Source: Verpa conica (lineage: Eukaryota > Ascomycota > Pezizomycetes > Pezizales > Morchellaceae). From it: DNA of 64,000 nucleotides. Below the pieces are notes generated by a model. That model was not told the origin of the DNA and searched no databases. It saw only the letters and a program-made list of their open reading frames with translations. The stretch covers positions 434,001-498,000 of the forward strand of contig JAUFSD010000001.1 in assembly GCA_033030425.1 (NCBI GenBank). Direction: 5' to 3'. The first letter of the stretch is position 1, and the number at the start of each line of letters is the position of its first letter. Made by a program: the position numbers and the translations under genes. Positions 45,582 to 57,481 of this stretch are shown one piece after another.

Positions 45582-47108
45582 ATGCCATTTAAGGATAAAG
45601 ATTATCTATTCGAACCATCCCCCTCTCTTACAGGAATGGAAGCCCTCAAAGTTCCCCATGGTTTAATCCACTATGATCCATCAACCTCCGACGGGGAATA
45701 CAATCATCTACTACCTATCTTGGTTCTTGGTGAGAAACAGCCTCGTGGGATCTATCTAGAACCAATTAAATGGCCACCCACCTTGGGTAAATTTGATGCA
45801 CTAAAGAGAAAGAGAAAGAGGGTGAAGATGGATTTAGAGCCGCTGGAGAGCTATCAATGGCAGCACCTATCAACTACAGGCAGCGAATCCAGCAGCAGCG
45901 TTGGATATTACACCGAGGACCAGCGAAAAGTCTGCTTTGTTGACTTTAGTGGAGAAGTCAACACCTGGGCGCACCCACCTGAGACTACAGAGGCCGCATC
46001 AACCGGCCAGGCCAGCTCTACTCCTACGCATGAGTCTAGTGAAACTACACCCAATGAATCTACAGAGCCCGTCAGCCCAGCTGTATATATAAAATTTTAT
46101 TACACCGATGAACAAGTTGGCTGGCTTATTCTACATATTGATGCAAGGTATGACGCGATTAAAAAAAACTGGGTTGCTATCTCAGCTGCGTATCATGAAG
46201 AATTCAACCAATATAGGAAGCCTCTCGCACTAAGCCAAAAGTGGAGTGATATGAAAGACAATGGGGACATTGAAAGATTTCTGGGTGCTGCTCGGACAAG
46301 GGTTCAACAGGGAAAGACTCGGGTTACTTCACATACGGAAATTGGAGGTGAAAGTTCGACGCTCGGGGTTAAGACCCGCTACTCTCTGGAGCAGCTAGAA
46401 TGGATTAAATTATATGCGTCAGAGAAAATAGACAATGGTCTCACTGTGCGTCATAACTGGAGAATCATTGCGTCCGCCTACACGAAGAGATTTGGAATTA
46501 AACGCAGTCCCACCTCTTTGTACCAGAGATGGCTTCAATTTGGCTATACTAAAAGCAGTCTACAGGATGCGCCAGAGGATAAAGTACTCGAAAAGCTACA
46601 AGAGGTTACAAACCAAGAGTTAAAAGAGTGGGGCTCATGGAGATCCAAGAACTCCAAGCCCTATGATGGGAAAACAGACACTCCTAGACAAAAAAACGAA
46701 GGAGTGGATGAGCAAGAAGGGGAAGCCAAGTCCAAAAATGAGGGGAATTCCATTGGTGGGCTAGTGAATTCTATGAGTAACAGTAATAGCGAAGCAGACC
46801 CTCTAGACGGAGCATCCCAACCCAGCCGGGTGGGTACGGATGCGGGGTACCTCACTCCAGATGGTCGCATCATTGTCCACAGTAGTGGAGTCAGTTATAC
46901 CCGAGAGGAAGAATGCACTATCTACACGATTTGTAAAGATGCCGAGGAAATAGGTGGTAGTGTTGACTGGGCTCAGTTGGCGGATATCCTCGCTACTCGT
47001 TTCGCAATCAGAAGACCTCATGGATCGATCGTGCACAAGTGGAGGGAGTTGAGACTAAAGGTCAAGAAAGGGGGAAAACTCCGTCATGAGATGAAATACA
47101 ATGGCTAA
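45582..47108 (+). CDS. Protein with three SANT/Myb-like repeats
   Basis: Single-exon, 508 aa. Likely nuclear and possibly DNA- or chromatin-binding. A basic cluster KRKRKR at 75-80 may be a nuclear signal. Three divergent repeats of ~54 residues occur at about 173-226 (YTDEQVGWLI...WVAISAAYHEEF...LSQKW), 266-319 (YSLEQLEWIK...WRIIASAYTKRFGIKRSPTS LYQRW, broken for length) and 438-492 (YTREEECTIY...WAQLADILATRFAIRRPHGS...KW). Each has the spaced aromatic residues of a SANT or trihelix-type Myb fold. The linkers are Ser/Thr/Glu-rich and probably disordered. I cannot name a family; the repeats resemble each other more than any Myb I know. No adjoining genes point to its role. Confidence 0.7.
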   Translation: MPFKDKDYLFEPSPSLTGMEALKVPHGLIHYDPSTSDGEYNHLLPILVLGEKQPRGIYLEPIKWPPTLGKFDALKRKRKRVKMDLEPLESYQWQHLSTTGSESSSSVGYYTEDQRKVCFVDFSGEVNTWAHPPETTEAASTGQASSTPTHESSETTPNESTEPVSPAVYIKFYYTDEQVGWLILHIDARYDAIKKNWVAISAAYHEEFNQYRKPLALSQKWSDMKDNGDIERFLGAARTRVQQGKTRVTSHTEIGGESSTLGVKTRYSLEQLEWIKLYASEKIDNGLTVRHNWRIIASAYTKRFGIKRSPTSLYQRWLQFGYTKSSLQDAPEDKVLEKLQEVTNQELKEWGSWRSKNSKPYDGKTDTPRQKNEGVDEQEGEAKSKNEGNSIGGLVNSMSNSNSEADPLDGASQPSRVGTDAGYLTPDGRIIVHSSGVSYTREEECTIYTICKDAEEIGGSVDWAQLADILATRFAIRRPHGSIVHKWRELRLKVKKGGKLRHEMKYNG

Positions 47109-47770
47109 TCCGCCATTGGTGGATAATTCCTGTGAAGAAACTATTCACTATTATTCACCCCTATACCTGGTACTACTTTAGAACTGATACACCCAATAAC
47201 TTCCCGAAACTGACCACATGTGTTTTATGTTTTCCTTTATAGCCATGATCCTGTTATCACCTAACCCTCTACGTTTCTAGAGGTTCATATGAATAGTGGT
47301 TTATTGTCAGTCATGTATACTCTTATTACATTTGTCGAAACCTCTAGGTGTATAATTATGATAGCGTTAGCCTAAAATAAATAGGGCGATGGGAAAAAAA
47401 GGTATACTCATATGATATTACTCGTATTTCATCGAGTGCGGTCCTACGGTAATCTCTTAAGAGTAATCACTGCCCACGGCAAAATACTAAGTTTTCCCCT
47501 GCTTCTACGCCGATTATATTATATGGTCGCTCCGGGGATAACGCGTATGGTTTACTAGCCTAAGCTCACGAACAGGCCATAGCAGCCACCCTTGATACCA
47601 CAGCTCAGCTCATACCCCGTGAGTCTACCGTCACATTTGTTGAATGTCCTAGCGAAATGTGTACTCAATAAAGATATATTATAACCCCAATCTGATTCCT
47701 TCCAGCCCTTTCCTATAATCAGCTAATCAATTACCACTACAAACCACTCCTAAGCCACGCCCACATCCTG
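47109..47770. other. Intergenic, no gene seen
   Basis: 662 bp between the SANT-like gene and the RING gene; contains only the presumed 3' flank and the promoter. Nothing recognised. Confidence 0.6.
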
Positions 47771-49159
47771 ATGGATGGGTTTACTCTCCGCTGTAATAAT
47801 CTCCGCTGCCGAGCACAACTGGATGTCAGAGCTGCAGTCACAACTTGCAGGTATGCTCCTCCCTGCTAGTTTCACACTCTTTATCAATACTAATACTGAG
47901 ACCTTATGCTAGTCACATATTCTGTATCCCTTGTGCATCATCCCTTCAGCTCACAAACCCACCACAGAACGGTCAGCGAGTGTGTCCAGCGTGTGAAACT
48001 GTTCTTTCTGCACCAGATGATGCGGTTATCACAGCTCTCAACCCCAGTGATGACTACAAAACAAGTGTTCTGAGTGGCCTGAGCCCAACAGTCATCATGG
48101 AGGTTTGCTCAAAAGGGTTGGGGTTTTGGACGTACCAGGTCACGCAAGAAGTGTGAGTGATAGGAGTTCTAAATTTGTCTACAAGTGCCAGGGTACTGAC
48201 ACTTGGGCAGTGTGTATCAAGAATATCTAGCGAAGTCTTTAACGGAGAGAAGTAGCACTCTAAGTGCACAACTAGACAAAGTTATTAGGGACGCGAATTC
48301 GGAGATAGGAAATCTACGGGACAAAATCGCTGCTATGACTATTTCTGAAGAAGAACTGAGAAGAAAAAATCACGAGCTGATGGAAGGGTGGCGTGAGAAA
48401 GGACGGAAGCTGGCACAGACCCAGGTAATTATCTACAGTGTCTGAAGAGAGCTTGTCGGTTGACTTGACTACTATAGGAACTTTACGATAAACTGAAGCG
48501 ACGAACCCTCATATCACAAGTCCAGCACGCAGCGTCTGAGAACGTGAACCACGCTATCCTCATGTCCGCTCGACAAAATTCGTCCTCAAATCATCTACCT
48601 CATCTGCAAGATCTTACCACTGCGAACCACAGCCAAGTAAGACAAAACCCTTCACAGCATAGAAAACGTCATGACGTAGAACCGGACTTTATTATGACCG
48701 GCGCTCGTATCGGAAGTATCAACGGGGGAATTCCTCCTAGTAGGGACAGCAGTGTTAGTAGTGACCAAGGTGGTGGAATGGGTATAGTACCACCTTTACA
48801 ACAATCACAAAAGTATAGAGGTGGAGGAAGGGGTGGGGGTAGAATATTTAATGGTAAGCAATAATATTTACCCTCTAAGGTAAAAGGATTAAAGGCTGAA
48901 GATTGTGTTTTTTTTATTAGAGCAAGATACGGCCACAATGATGAGCCAGGAACATCGCCAACGCCTGATGCCTGTTCTACCAATGAACAATCAGAACTTA
49001 GGTGGATATCATGGTGATAACTTTATAGTCGGATCTAGAAGGCCAAAGCGAGCCCCACTCGGAGGGGTTAGCGGGAACGTACGCCCCGGGAGAGTAAATC
49101 TTAACCTTGGAGATGATATGGGAATAAAAGGTCTGTATACAAACCACGATGAAGCTTGA
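47771..49159 (+). CDS. HEI10/CCNB1IP1-like RING-finger E3 ligase
   Basis: Five exons: 47771-47850, 47913-48152, 48211-48424, 48478-48853, 48921-49159 (introns 62, 58, 53, 67 bp), 382 aa. The N-terminal RING has C8, C13, C26, H28, C31, C34, C51 and C54 in the order RCNNLRC...TTCSHIFCIPC...CPAC, the C3HC4-like layout of CCNB1IP1/HEI10 proteins. Residues about 107-210 form a long coiled coil (SAQLDKVIRDANSEIGNLRD). The C-terminal third is a disordered Ser/Gly/Arg-rich tail with an RGGGRGGGR box. HEI10 proteins act on synaptonemal complex and crossover sites in meiosis as ubiquitin/SUMO ligases, as in Sordaria; that role is inferred from domain order. Exon 1 lies outside any long ORF. Confidence 0.88.
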
Positions 49160-49819
49160 CACATTGAGGCTAACTAGCCTAGAAGGTAACATCCGGGCGA
49201 GAGGTGAATATTAGTTAATCCTAATGAATATTCTCAGTACAGCTACCATTGATTAAAAGATAAGGCTATATATTAGGTGTACATAATTACCCCTAGTTTA
49301 CAAAAGAAGGAAGAAAAACACAAGTAGCAAGAGATACGAACTTCGACATACTTTATAAAGAAATACGGTGTAGACTTTTCTAGGTGTCTAAAACTCTATT
49401 ATTTCCTAGGCAACTTTTATTATGTCGTACTTCCTGATATGCGCATTGAGGACTCAGCTCGGTTACTGAGGGGACCCATATAATTACACCCCAAAAATCA
49501 TCATTCTTAGATATGATAGTAGCTACATGGAAGTGTAACCCTAAATATCAAATGCAGATACCTCCGTACGTATGGTATCTCGCTTGCCTTCCAGTAGATA
49601 TACTTCTAGAGATAAAAGGTTATCCTAAAAAGCAACCACTTTCTCATGTAGGTGTAAACAAATAAATCAAACTTAAATTAAAGCAGGATTCACTAGTTAA
49701 CACGTTTTACAAAATTTCATTCCAATACCGAACCTCTTGTTGAACACCCAAACTAGCCCAATAGACTAAGATACCAAAGTAACATAAGAAAAAAGGCTAA
49801 TCTCAATAGAAAGCTTGAC
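49160..49819. other. Convergent intergenic region
   Basis: 660 bp between the 3' ends of the RING gene and the glutamate dehydrogenase gene. AT-rich; nothing recognised. Confidence 0.6.
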
Positions 49820-52800
49820 TTAGATAATAGTAGAAGCCTCCAACTTCTTAGTTATACTAGTTGAGAAATTTAGTTAGTAATATTCTAGAGCCTAGGAACA
49901 AATGGAACTTACAAATCGGAGAAATCAAATTGGCTTGAGTTGCACCCATATTCATAGATAAATCTACTTGCGAGAAAACTGACAAAGATAGACCTCAAGT
50001 AATCATCTGGAACCCTCTCCAAGATAATATCAAGGCCTATAGTTTTTACCAAGCACTGTGGCAAGGCATCAATCAGAACAATGAGCCTCAGCTGAAGATT
50101 TTCCCAAAGGTCTGTTCCCTGAAGCTCTTCGTCAAGCTTTACAATAGCGAGAGAAAACTCGTCTGAGAGAATGGTGAATTTTTTGCCAGTCTTATTGTGC
50201 TCACGCCACAAGGCTTCAAACTCCAACCTAGCATTCTGCTGGATTTTTCCCTGGACAGCTGCAACATACTTTCCATAAAATCTAGACGTTTTGCCATTGA
50301 GAGAACACATGTGCTTCGTGAAACCTTCATCATTAAACGCAAGAGAAGCAAGCACCTGAGATTATTAGGGTTAGCGTAGGCTTAGTAAAGAGGACAGGAA
50401 AATCTAAGAGTTTCGTTCTGATACTAACCTCCAGAGAAGAGCTCATAACACTGCCCTTATTTGCACTGGCATCTTTGAACAAGATTGCTCCAGCGTCCTC
50501 CAGCCTCAATTTGGCATCTTGAGAGATAAACAGATTTGCGCCCTCAACTATGTATGGGATGACGCATTTTCCATTCTTGATAAGCTTTCCGACATTCGCC
50601 AAACTAATTGACTCAGGTCTTCCTCTACAGGGAACGAAGATATCAAATTGGAGGTTGGTCCGAAGATGGAAAGTATTCCTAAAGATACAACCATTGGGAA
50701 TGATTTCGCCATCCGGAAGTACGACGTTGATATCTCCGAGAAGAACCCGATACCCCTCTCCAGAAAGAAGTTTAGTGTCAAACTGCGAGATCAACAAACG
50801 GTTAGTTGCGAGGCGAATCAGTTCATTGTAGCTCAAGCCTTTGGGATCAACAAGAACACCAGATGCGTCAACTAGAAGTACTAGATTAGAAAGACGCTTC
50901 GAATACAGGGAAAGAGAAGAACAAACCAATAGCACCATACTTCTCATTGCTAAGCAAAATCTCATTCGATCCAAGATCTCCATCAGGCCCACCAGTCTGT
51001 AGCTTCAACATCTCTGATGACTCGATATTCATCTTCCTATAGATACCGAAAACAAATTCGCGAACAGATAAACTAGCCATCCCGTAACTGCCGTGTGGCA
51101 TACCACCAATACTGGAACTCTTTCCAGTGAAGAAAGTCTTCCAGAAGGACGCCCCCCTTGACTTGGCACGCATAGTAGCCCAGTCAACAAGGTGGGCTGT
51201 GCTTTCATCAGGGCCCATGAAGAGAATCTCAGGTTTTTCATAAAGATCAACAATCGGGCTCTTAGGTTCGAGTAACAGGTCAAGGATGGCATCAATATAC
51301 TTCTCAAAGGCACCGTCTCCCTTATCTTGGTGTTCGGCATCCAAAAGGATGACACCCTTAGCACCACCTTCAGGGATGTCCTTATTCTTACGGTGCTGTT
51401 TATGTGCCAAATTATAATTCTCGTCAAAAATCGAGAGAGCATTCACGTTATAGGCTTCTCGGTTTGGACTCGTGACAATCCTAATCCCGCCGCGAGCAAT
51501 GTTGCGGAATCTCTGGTTATATAGTTAGTAAAGGCTTCAATAAGAATTTTTTTTATACGGAAAACAGACCAGGTGAAACCCCCTAAACTCAGACCCAATA
51601 ATCATGAACATTCCATACAAGTGCTGGGGGTATTCGATTGAGGATAGGAACTTTGGGCACATGCGGAAGCTGAGCGCTACTTTTGTTGGCGTGTAAAAAT
51701 TTGTTTTCCTAAATTGAAACTGTTAAACTCGACTCCTGTAGACAAAATTTATAATAGAACTCACAGCACGTGTTGATTGAAAGTAATAAAACAGCCCATG
51801 ATCTTTTCTTGATTCTCGTTTCTCACAAACTTCGGGATCTTGGCCATCAGTTCTTCATCGCTCATAGATCCAATCCCCAAGCCCTGTGAGCCATAAGTTG
51901 GAGTTGTCGTCTTTTTATTACTATGTACCTGAACATCATACTTGTTTGAAAATGACGAGTACAGGGAGCGAATCAAATTAGGATATTCATTAATACACCC
52001 TAGTATATACTCAGCAGTAAATGTCTCTTGGCGAAACATTTGTTTGAGGCTACTCAGGGTTTCGACATGGGCGTTGTTATTCGGGTCTAGAAATTGAGAC
52101 AGTGTGCTATATTCGGTGCCTATTAATAAAGTTAGCGAACTTGCAATTAGATAGGTTTAGAATACTCCCTAGGGAAAAATTACCAAGCCTATTTAAGAAA
52201 TGTCCAGTGAAATGACAGACGCAGTGGGCATAAATAGTCTCTTGTAAACCCAGCCTTCCACTGATGAAGTGAGCCTGAAAGAGGTTTTGTGGAATACAGT
52301 AAAGCAGGCTGGCTTCTTTCATGATCTGGTGGATAGAAGCTTTAATAGATGGATTATTGTTCCCAGGGCGATACGTAGGACGTAAATAAATAGAAATAAC
52401 AGTCACTCCGTTAGAAAATTGCTCTACCACCCAATCAATAAATAAACTCCAAGACTAGTAGTGTATTCGAGGGTTCATACCAACATATTTCCTCACAGAA
52501 GTGCATTTATGATAATGATAGAGATCACTCAACGCTGAGAAGAACCCCATGGCAGTCCCCTGCTTGAATCCAATCACAAGATGAACTTCTTTGAACCCTT
52601 TAAGCGGCACCATCCTGATAACGGGGCCAGCTACTTCCATAACACTCTTGACAATTTCCTGGTAGATAGCTTTAGTATTTGGGGTAGCTTTCTCCAAGAA
52701 GGATTTATCGGAGATGACGCTGAGACTAGTCTCGTTCTTCTCGGGAGTAGAATTCACGAAGTCACATTTATAGAGAAAATAACAACGCAACTTGCCGTTC

Positions 52801-53600
52801 TTAGACCTAAACGACTCAAGGCGAAATGCCCTCGCAGGAGTTGACGGATTGAGGTATTTTTTGTCAATCCGCTGTTCGTAACGGGCACCAGAAAGCACAG
52901 AAACTCCTGGAGTGGTAGTATCAATATAGAGCGCGCGATCTATAAAAGTTAGACTCAAAACTTCAGTTTATTAAGAGAGATACTACCTTCAGCTTCCCTA
53001 TCCAGACAAAGTTCTAGCTTCGTTGTATTCCTAGAATACGCGTTGATTTTCGCACCATAGACTGCAAGGATATTACGTGCGATATTCTCCTATGATATAC
53101 ATATCAATAGTTGTTCTAATTGTCTTCGACTAAAGTGATAGGTCTATGGGAAATAGACACTTAAAGTAGGGAATCATATGAATACTTACAACTGTCTCCG
53201 TCTTGAAATACATATCTACAAAAATCTTAGTTTTAATGATAGAAGTGACAAATAGAGATTACTCACTATCAATCCCAAGAGAGTTATAGAAGGATATAGT
53301 CTCGGTTTCAATAAAATCACGCGGGATGAATCCAATGGTATCGATGGCCATTATGACTATGAACAAGGTTAGCAATTAAAAGTTCATTACTGATAGAGTA
53401 TTCTCTATGTAGTAGAGAAGACTTAATGGTTACTAACCGAGTTTAATTTGCTCGCCTTTTCCCTTAAATGCACCAGAAATATACCCATCATCGGGATCTG
53501 GGTTCTCTTTCAAGATACGGTACCCGAGAGTAGCTGGAATAGAGGGGTAAGGGCTTTTTTCATCCCCCAAAGGCAGCATTGTAGTCAGTTTTGCTGCCAT
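49820..53600 (-). CDS. GDH2: NAD-specific glutamate dehydrogenase (large fungal type)
   Basis: Oxidatively deaminates glutamate to 2-oxoglutarate and ammonium with NAD+, for use of glutamate as carbon or nitrogen source. Twelve exons, all phases consistent: 53600-53438, 53356-53267, 53215-53190, 53089-52987, 52939-52481, 52423-52184, 52119-51765, 51708-51570, 51512-50927, 50871-50429, 50355-49913, 49856-49820; product 1027 aa, the normal length for yeast-type Gdh2. Catalytic-half motifs include GFHLRFRNIARGGIRIV, IPEGGAKGVILLDA, GPDESTAHLVDWA, TGGPDGDLGSNEILLSNEKY, VDASGVLVDPKGL and YIVEGANLFIS. Exons of 26 and 37 nt are easily missed. The intron after exon 8 uses the less common donor GTCTGT. 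Expected to be repressed by good nitrogen sources; no site is claimed here. Confidence 0.96.
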
Positions 53601-55692
53601 CCTTTAAAATTTCGGTAATAGTCTAAGGTATTTAGTTTGATTATGCTAGATTCTAATAGGTTTTAGCTCAAGGTTCTCAGCGGGCAATGATGGATTCTAG
53701 ATAATCGTGGATAGGCGGGGTAGCTAGCTCATACCTGCAGCAGATTTTGCTGCAGCACGATGAATTATGCTCTTGGGGGAATACCACTACAGACCGCTGG
53801 GAAGTTAATAATAAAGGGAATCCTCTAAGCTTACCTTTATGATGTAGTTATTTATTTAGGAATGCTATTGATAGAAATAGGTTGAGATGATGAAGTTGAA
53901 GCAAAGTAGCAGGATGAAGAGGTAAGAGGATGAAGAGGTAAAATTATCAAGCGATAAGAGGATGAAGAGGTAGATCGAAGGGAGAACAGTGTGTGTGTGT
54001 GGAGGGCAGATACCTAGCCCTATGTGCCATAGTCCTAGGCGGGAAGAAATGTCCTCTGTGCTGCACACCCTGCCCTAACCTACTAGAGCTGCGACATCCT
54101 TTCCCTCCCTTTTGCTGCTCAGTGGCACCAGTGGTCACTCGGACTTTGGCAATCTCCCTTCGTTGCCCGTCAAGTCTTTGAGGCAGTAATATTTCTAGCC
54201 TCCACCCTTTATGTTTGTGTTACAATACTCGTCTATTGATTATATGTATTCATTTATACATGGAGCCCTGAGGCCATTATAATCACACCCAAATAACATA
54301 AAAAAAAAATTAAACACAAAAAAAAAACAGAGACCCTACAGCCAAAAGGAACTTTCTCATCTCTCCGTCACCCGCTTATCCTTGCTCCTCTTTCCAGAGC
54401 CCCCCCCCCCCCCCACACACACACCCCTTGGTTCTCCTTCTACACCTCCCTCTGACCTCCTAAAGATCCTTCTCTGTCTCAGATTCCCTTGAGATGACTG
54501 GGCTAGGTGTCTACTCGCTCCCAAGCTAAGGTGCTCATCTAGAGGTGAATGCTATCGCTTGTAATTTTCGTAAAACTTTTTTTATTTAGTTGTGATATTC
54601 TACTACTTTCTTAAGCCCCTAAAGAGTTAATTTGATTCCTAAGCTACTCTCCCCTTTACCAATAAAATGCAATTCATTCATTCTGCGGTCAATAAAGTTA
54701 CTTGCACAAATCTAAGAATAACAAGTATGAACAATGAAAGGGCCTCACTATACTTTTAAGGGTCATCACCTATAACATACTCAAGATACCATTGACTATC
54801 AACGTTACTATCGTTGATAGCTAGTTGACTAGAAGTGGAGAACCATCACCTCCCCTCGCCCCCACGAGATAGTTTACCAAAAAGACTCTTTGCCGTCCGT
54901 AATGAAGTCATAGTAATTAGGCCCCTTAATTGCAAAGCACTCTATGTTTACACTACGAATGACAACTCAGTGACGTGAACTCCTGGTCCTGGTGCTGCTT
55001 AAGGATATTCCAAGTTGTGGGGTGCATGTACCAAGCTCTGGCCAACCGGGTAACGCTAAACCCTTTTCCAACCCTGTCCACCGCCTGTAGCCGCCTGCGT
55101 CATTACCCGAAATCCCTTGCATCCACGCACGTGCGCCAAAATCTGCCTTGATCGATCTCTCACGTGCGACGCACTCTCGATTCGAGGGGAACTATATCTT
55201 CAAGTTCCTCCCCTCTCAGTTTGAGCCTATTGTAAATAATATACTCTAGAGCTACATACCATCAACCCCGATTGTTTTATCATTTATTCTTCAGCTGCAC
55301 TTCTTCAGCTGTACTTTGCCACTACGCGTGTTATCGTTTCCCCTTTAGACACGTACGTTTGTTAAAATTTTCTAACCACCCCTGGACACCCATTGGATAT
55401 TGTTTTGGCGAGTTGCATCTCGACACATTCATATCAGTCGTACCTTTTTTTTCTCTCTTGTGGGGGGGCTTACACATACAATCAGCCTCAGGTATGGCGC
55501 ATTTATAGGCACCCTCTTTGCTTTTGCGACCTAGTAACATTTCTCACAAGATTCCTTAGAATCAGCGCAAACTTGCGTCTATACCTCCCATCTAAACCCG
55601 AAGGCACTATTTTACCTCTTCCAATAAACCCATCACGAAAGAAAATCCCACCCAGGCGCCACCAACATCATTACACCAGCCCACATAAAACC
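53601..55692. other. Intergenic with low-complexity tracts
   Basis: Two kilobases without a supportable gene. Contains GATGAAGAGGTA repeats near 53912-53972, A runs near 54300-54330 and a C run leading into CACACA near 54400-54425. ORFs in mirrored frames at 53865-54181 come from these repeats. The segment near 55393-55692 is open in one frame but does not look coding. Confidence 0.5.
53912..53972 (+). repeat. GATGAAGAGGTA minisatellite
   Basis: Three copies of AGGATGAAGAGGTA, two adjacent and one about 27 bp further on, separated by AAAATTATCAAGCGATA-like sequence. A local tandem duplication in non-coding DNA. Confidence 0.7.
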
Positions 55693-55986
55693 ATGGTATT
55701 AGTATCATTGCCACAATACAACTCCCCGCATCTCCTTGTGGGTCCCTTACTCCGGCAATTATTTACGCTTTTCCGGCCCCTCCTGCTCTTCAGCTACATT
55801 CTATCCTGTGTAACGTGGGGGCTTTTCCTGTTGTCCGCTCGGTGGCGTCGGTTCAAAGACGCCCTTTTCTACGAAATGATGTTGCTACTGCTGCAACCGA
55901 ACCCGATACTGTTATTTTTTCTGTGGCCGGGATGGATTGCTATCGGTGGGGCGTGGTGGCTGTGGGGGAGAGATTCGCAGGTATAG
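55693..55986 (+). CDS. Small predicted membrane protein
   Basis: 97 aa from ATG 55693 (context ACCATGG) to 55986. Two hydrophobic helices, at about 21-48 (LFRPLLLFSYILSCVTWGLF region) and 60-92 (LFYEMMLLLLQPN, then PILLFFLWPGWIAIGGAWWL), separated by the basic loop SARWRRFKD. The QPNP...WPGW pattern recalls small uncharacterised fungal membrane proteins, but I cannot name a family. The same frame is open for 100 codons upstream without coding character, so I start at the internal ATG. The final codons GATTCGCAG-GTATAG contain a possible splice donor, so a further exon is not excluded. Confidence 0.5.
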   Translation: MVLVSLPQYNSPHLLVGPLLRQLFTLFRPLLLFSYILSCVTWGLFLLSARWRRFKDALFYEMMLLLLQPNPILLFFLWPGWIAIGGAWWLWGRDSQV

Positions 55987-56298
55987 AAGCTTTTTATTAT
56001 GGGAATGGCGTTTTGTTCCTGTGAATATTTTTTTTTTTTGGGGGGGGATTGTAAATGGGTCTGTATTATAGTAGATGGGATTTATAAAGATACTAGACAT
56101 AGAAGAAGAGCTTTTATCAGACACAAAATGCAGCTGAACATCGAGGAAATCGAACTTAGACGAATACGGTTAAGGTAAGGCCTCCCCCAACTACCGGGAA
56201 ACATGCATTGATCCGGGCTTCAAGAAGAAAATCCCAAGCGAAGTTCTCCAAACTCGACTTATTAGCCTCAACCTCAGATTACCAGGGCTTACCGACCC
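55987..56298. other. Convergent intergenic region
   Basis: About 310 bp between convergent genes; T run then G run near 56026-56047. Nothing else recognised. Confidence 0.55.
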
Positions 56299-57033
56299 TC
56301 ACAAATCCAAGCCATCGGTTGCAATATCCCAGAACCCCCTCTCCAGCACCAAAACCTCCTCAACAGCACCCCTTGCCTCTTCCTCCCTCCACCCACCCTC
56401 CACCCTCCCCTTTGCCGCCGCCTCCTCGACAGTCTTGACATACTCCCCAAACTCATCATTCGACCACCACTTTACAAAGTCTTGTATACTCTCATCCAAC
56501 TCCTTGAACTTCTCCGAGTGCCGAATAGAGGCCATAGAGTCAAAATATACCCTCTCACACATCCACAGCACCGCCAACAACGTCGTCCAATGATGCTCCC
56601 CCTTGCACAATGTCATCAAGAAACGCATATATTGGGCACACCCTGTCGCTGCAGTCGGTGTTAATCCCTCCAGCACATTTTGCGGATCACGTGTAGCTTC
56701 AATCTTGTAGTCCGTGTTTACAAGCGGTAGCTTAGGGAGTTCTACCCCTCGCTGCAATGCCTTGCTGCGGAAGAGATCAAGCTCCTGTGTGAGGACATTG
56801 TAGCCAGATACTAGCGTTTCATCGCGGAAAGAGGATCTCGATTCCGGGATGATAGAGATAAGGTGGGCGAGGAAGTAGCTGTGGAAGTGTACGTATATGA
56901 AGTCGTTGTGGAGCCATTTGTTGAAATTGGGGGCTGGGAGGCGGGCGGTGGAGAGGAGAGTTATGAACGGGGATGACGTAGTAGCGGGACGGAGGTCTAG
57001 AGACCAGGTAGTTGTTAGGTTTGTGGATGCCAT
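56299..57033 (-). CDS. TENA/THI-4 family (thiaminase II-like) protein
   Basis: Single exon, 244 aa from the ATG at 57033; the frame is open further upstream but without an ATG. The helical haem-oxygenase-like fold of TenA is suggested by LPAPNFNKWLHNDFIYVHFHS near the N-terminus, NTDYKIEATRDPQ, a central LLAVLWMCERVYFDS helix with an acidic Glu, FVKWWSNDEFGEYVKTVEEA and the closing VLVLERGFWDIATDG. TenA proteins hydrolyse thiamine degradation products or other pyrimidines in vitamin B1 salvage. The catalytic Cys typical of TenA_C is not evident, so this would be the TenA_E-like or an unassigned fungal branch. It is divergent from a HAD phosphatase gene 448 bp away. Confidence 0.7.
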   Translation of the reverse strand: MASTNLTTTWSLDLRPATTSSPFITLLSTARLPAPNFNKWLHNDFIYVHFHSYFLAHLISIIPESRSSFRDETLVSGYNVLTQELDLFRSKALQRGVELPKLPLVNTDYKIEATRDPQNVLEGLTPTAATGCAQYMRFLMTLCKGEHHWTTLLAVLWMCERVYFDSMASIRHSEKFKELDESIQDFVKWWSNDEFGEYVKTVEEAAAKGRVEGGWREEEARGAVEEVLVLERGFWDIATDGLDL

Positions 57034-57481
57034 TGTGTATGAGGGGAGGGGGGGGTAGTTGGTGTGCTGGAGGTGGAAGTGGAGGTGGGGTGTCTGGTGT
57101 TGCACGGGTAGCTGGATGTGGTTAGTCTCCAAGATTGGAGGCAATCATGCCCAATCTTGGAAGTGCACTTCCCTTGACCAGAGATCCAGGGAAGGTATCC
57201 GCGCGGGTCTAAGCTTGAGGCTCTTGAAAGCCAACGGTATCCCACTATCAACGAGGGAGTTCTGCATGTTACTTACTCTATACTAACAGCTGCATGTAAT
57301 ATGTCTTAACTCAGCTCACCTGTCTCGAGTACTGCAGCCAATCCCACCTGCTAATCATTGTCTCTCACTCGGCCGAGCCATGGGACTTATCAGATCTAAT
57401 CAGATCAGCTAACCCCGCCGACCCCATAAAGGTCCCCAGCAAGCCATCAAATCTCATCAAATTCCCCCGCAAAGCTTCAAA
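57034..57481. promoter_or_regulatory. Divergent promoter of TENA-like and HAD genes
   Basis: 448 bp between head-to-head start codons. Includes GATAA-containing ACTTATCAGATC and two AATCAGATC repeats near 57388-57406. No thiamine riboswitch (THIC-like P1-P5 core) was noticed. Sharing one promoter would allow co-expression. Confidence 0.4.
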
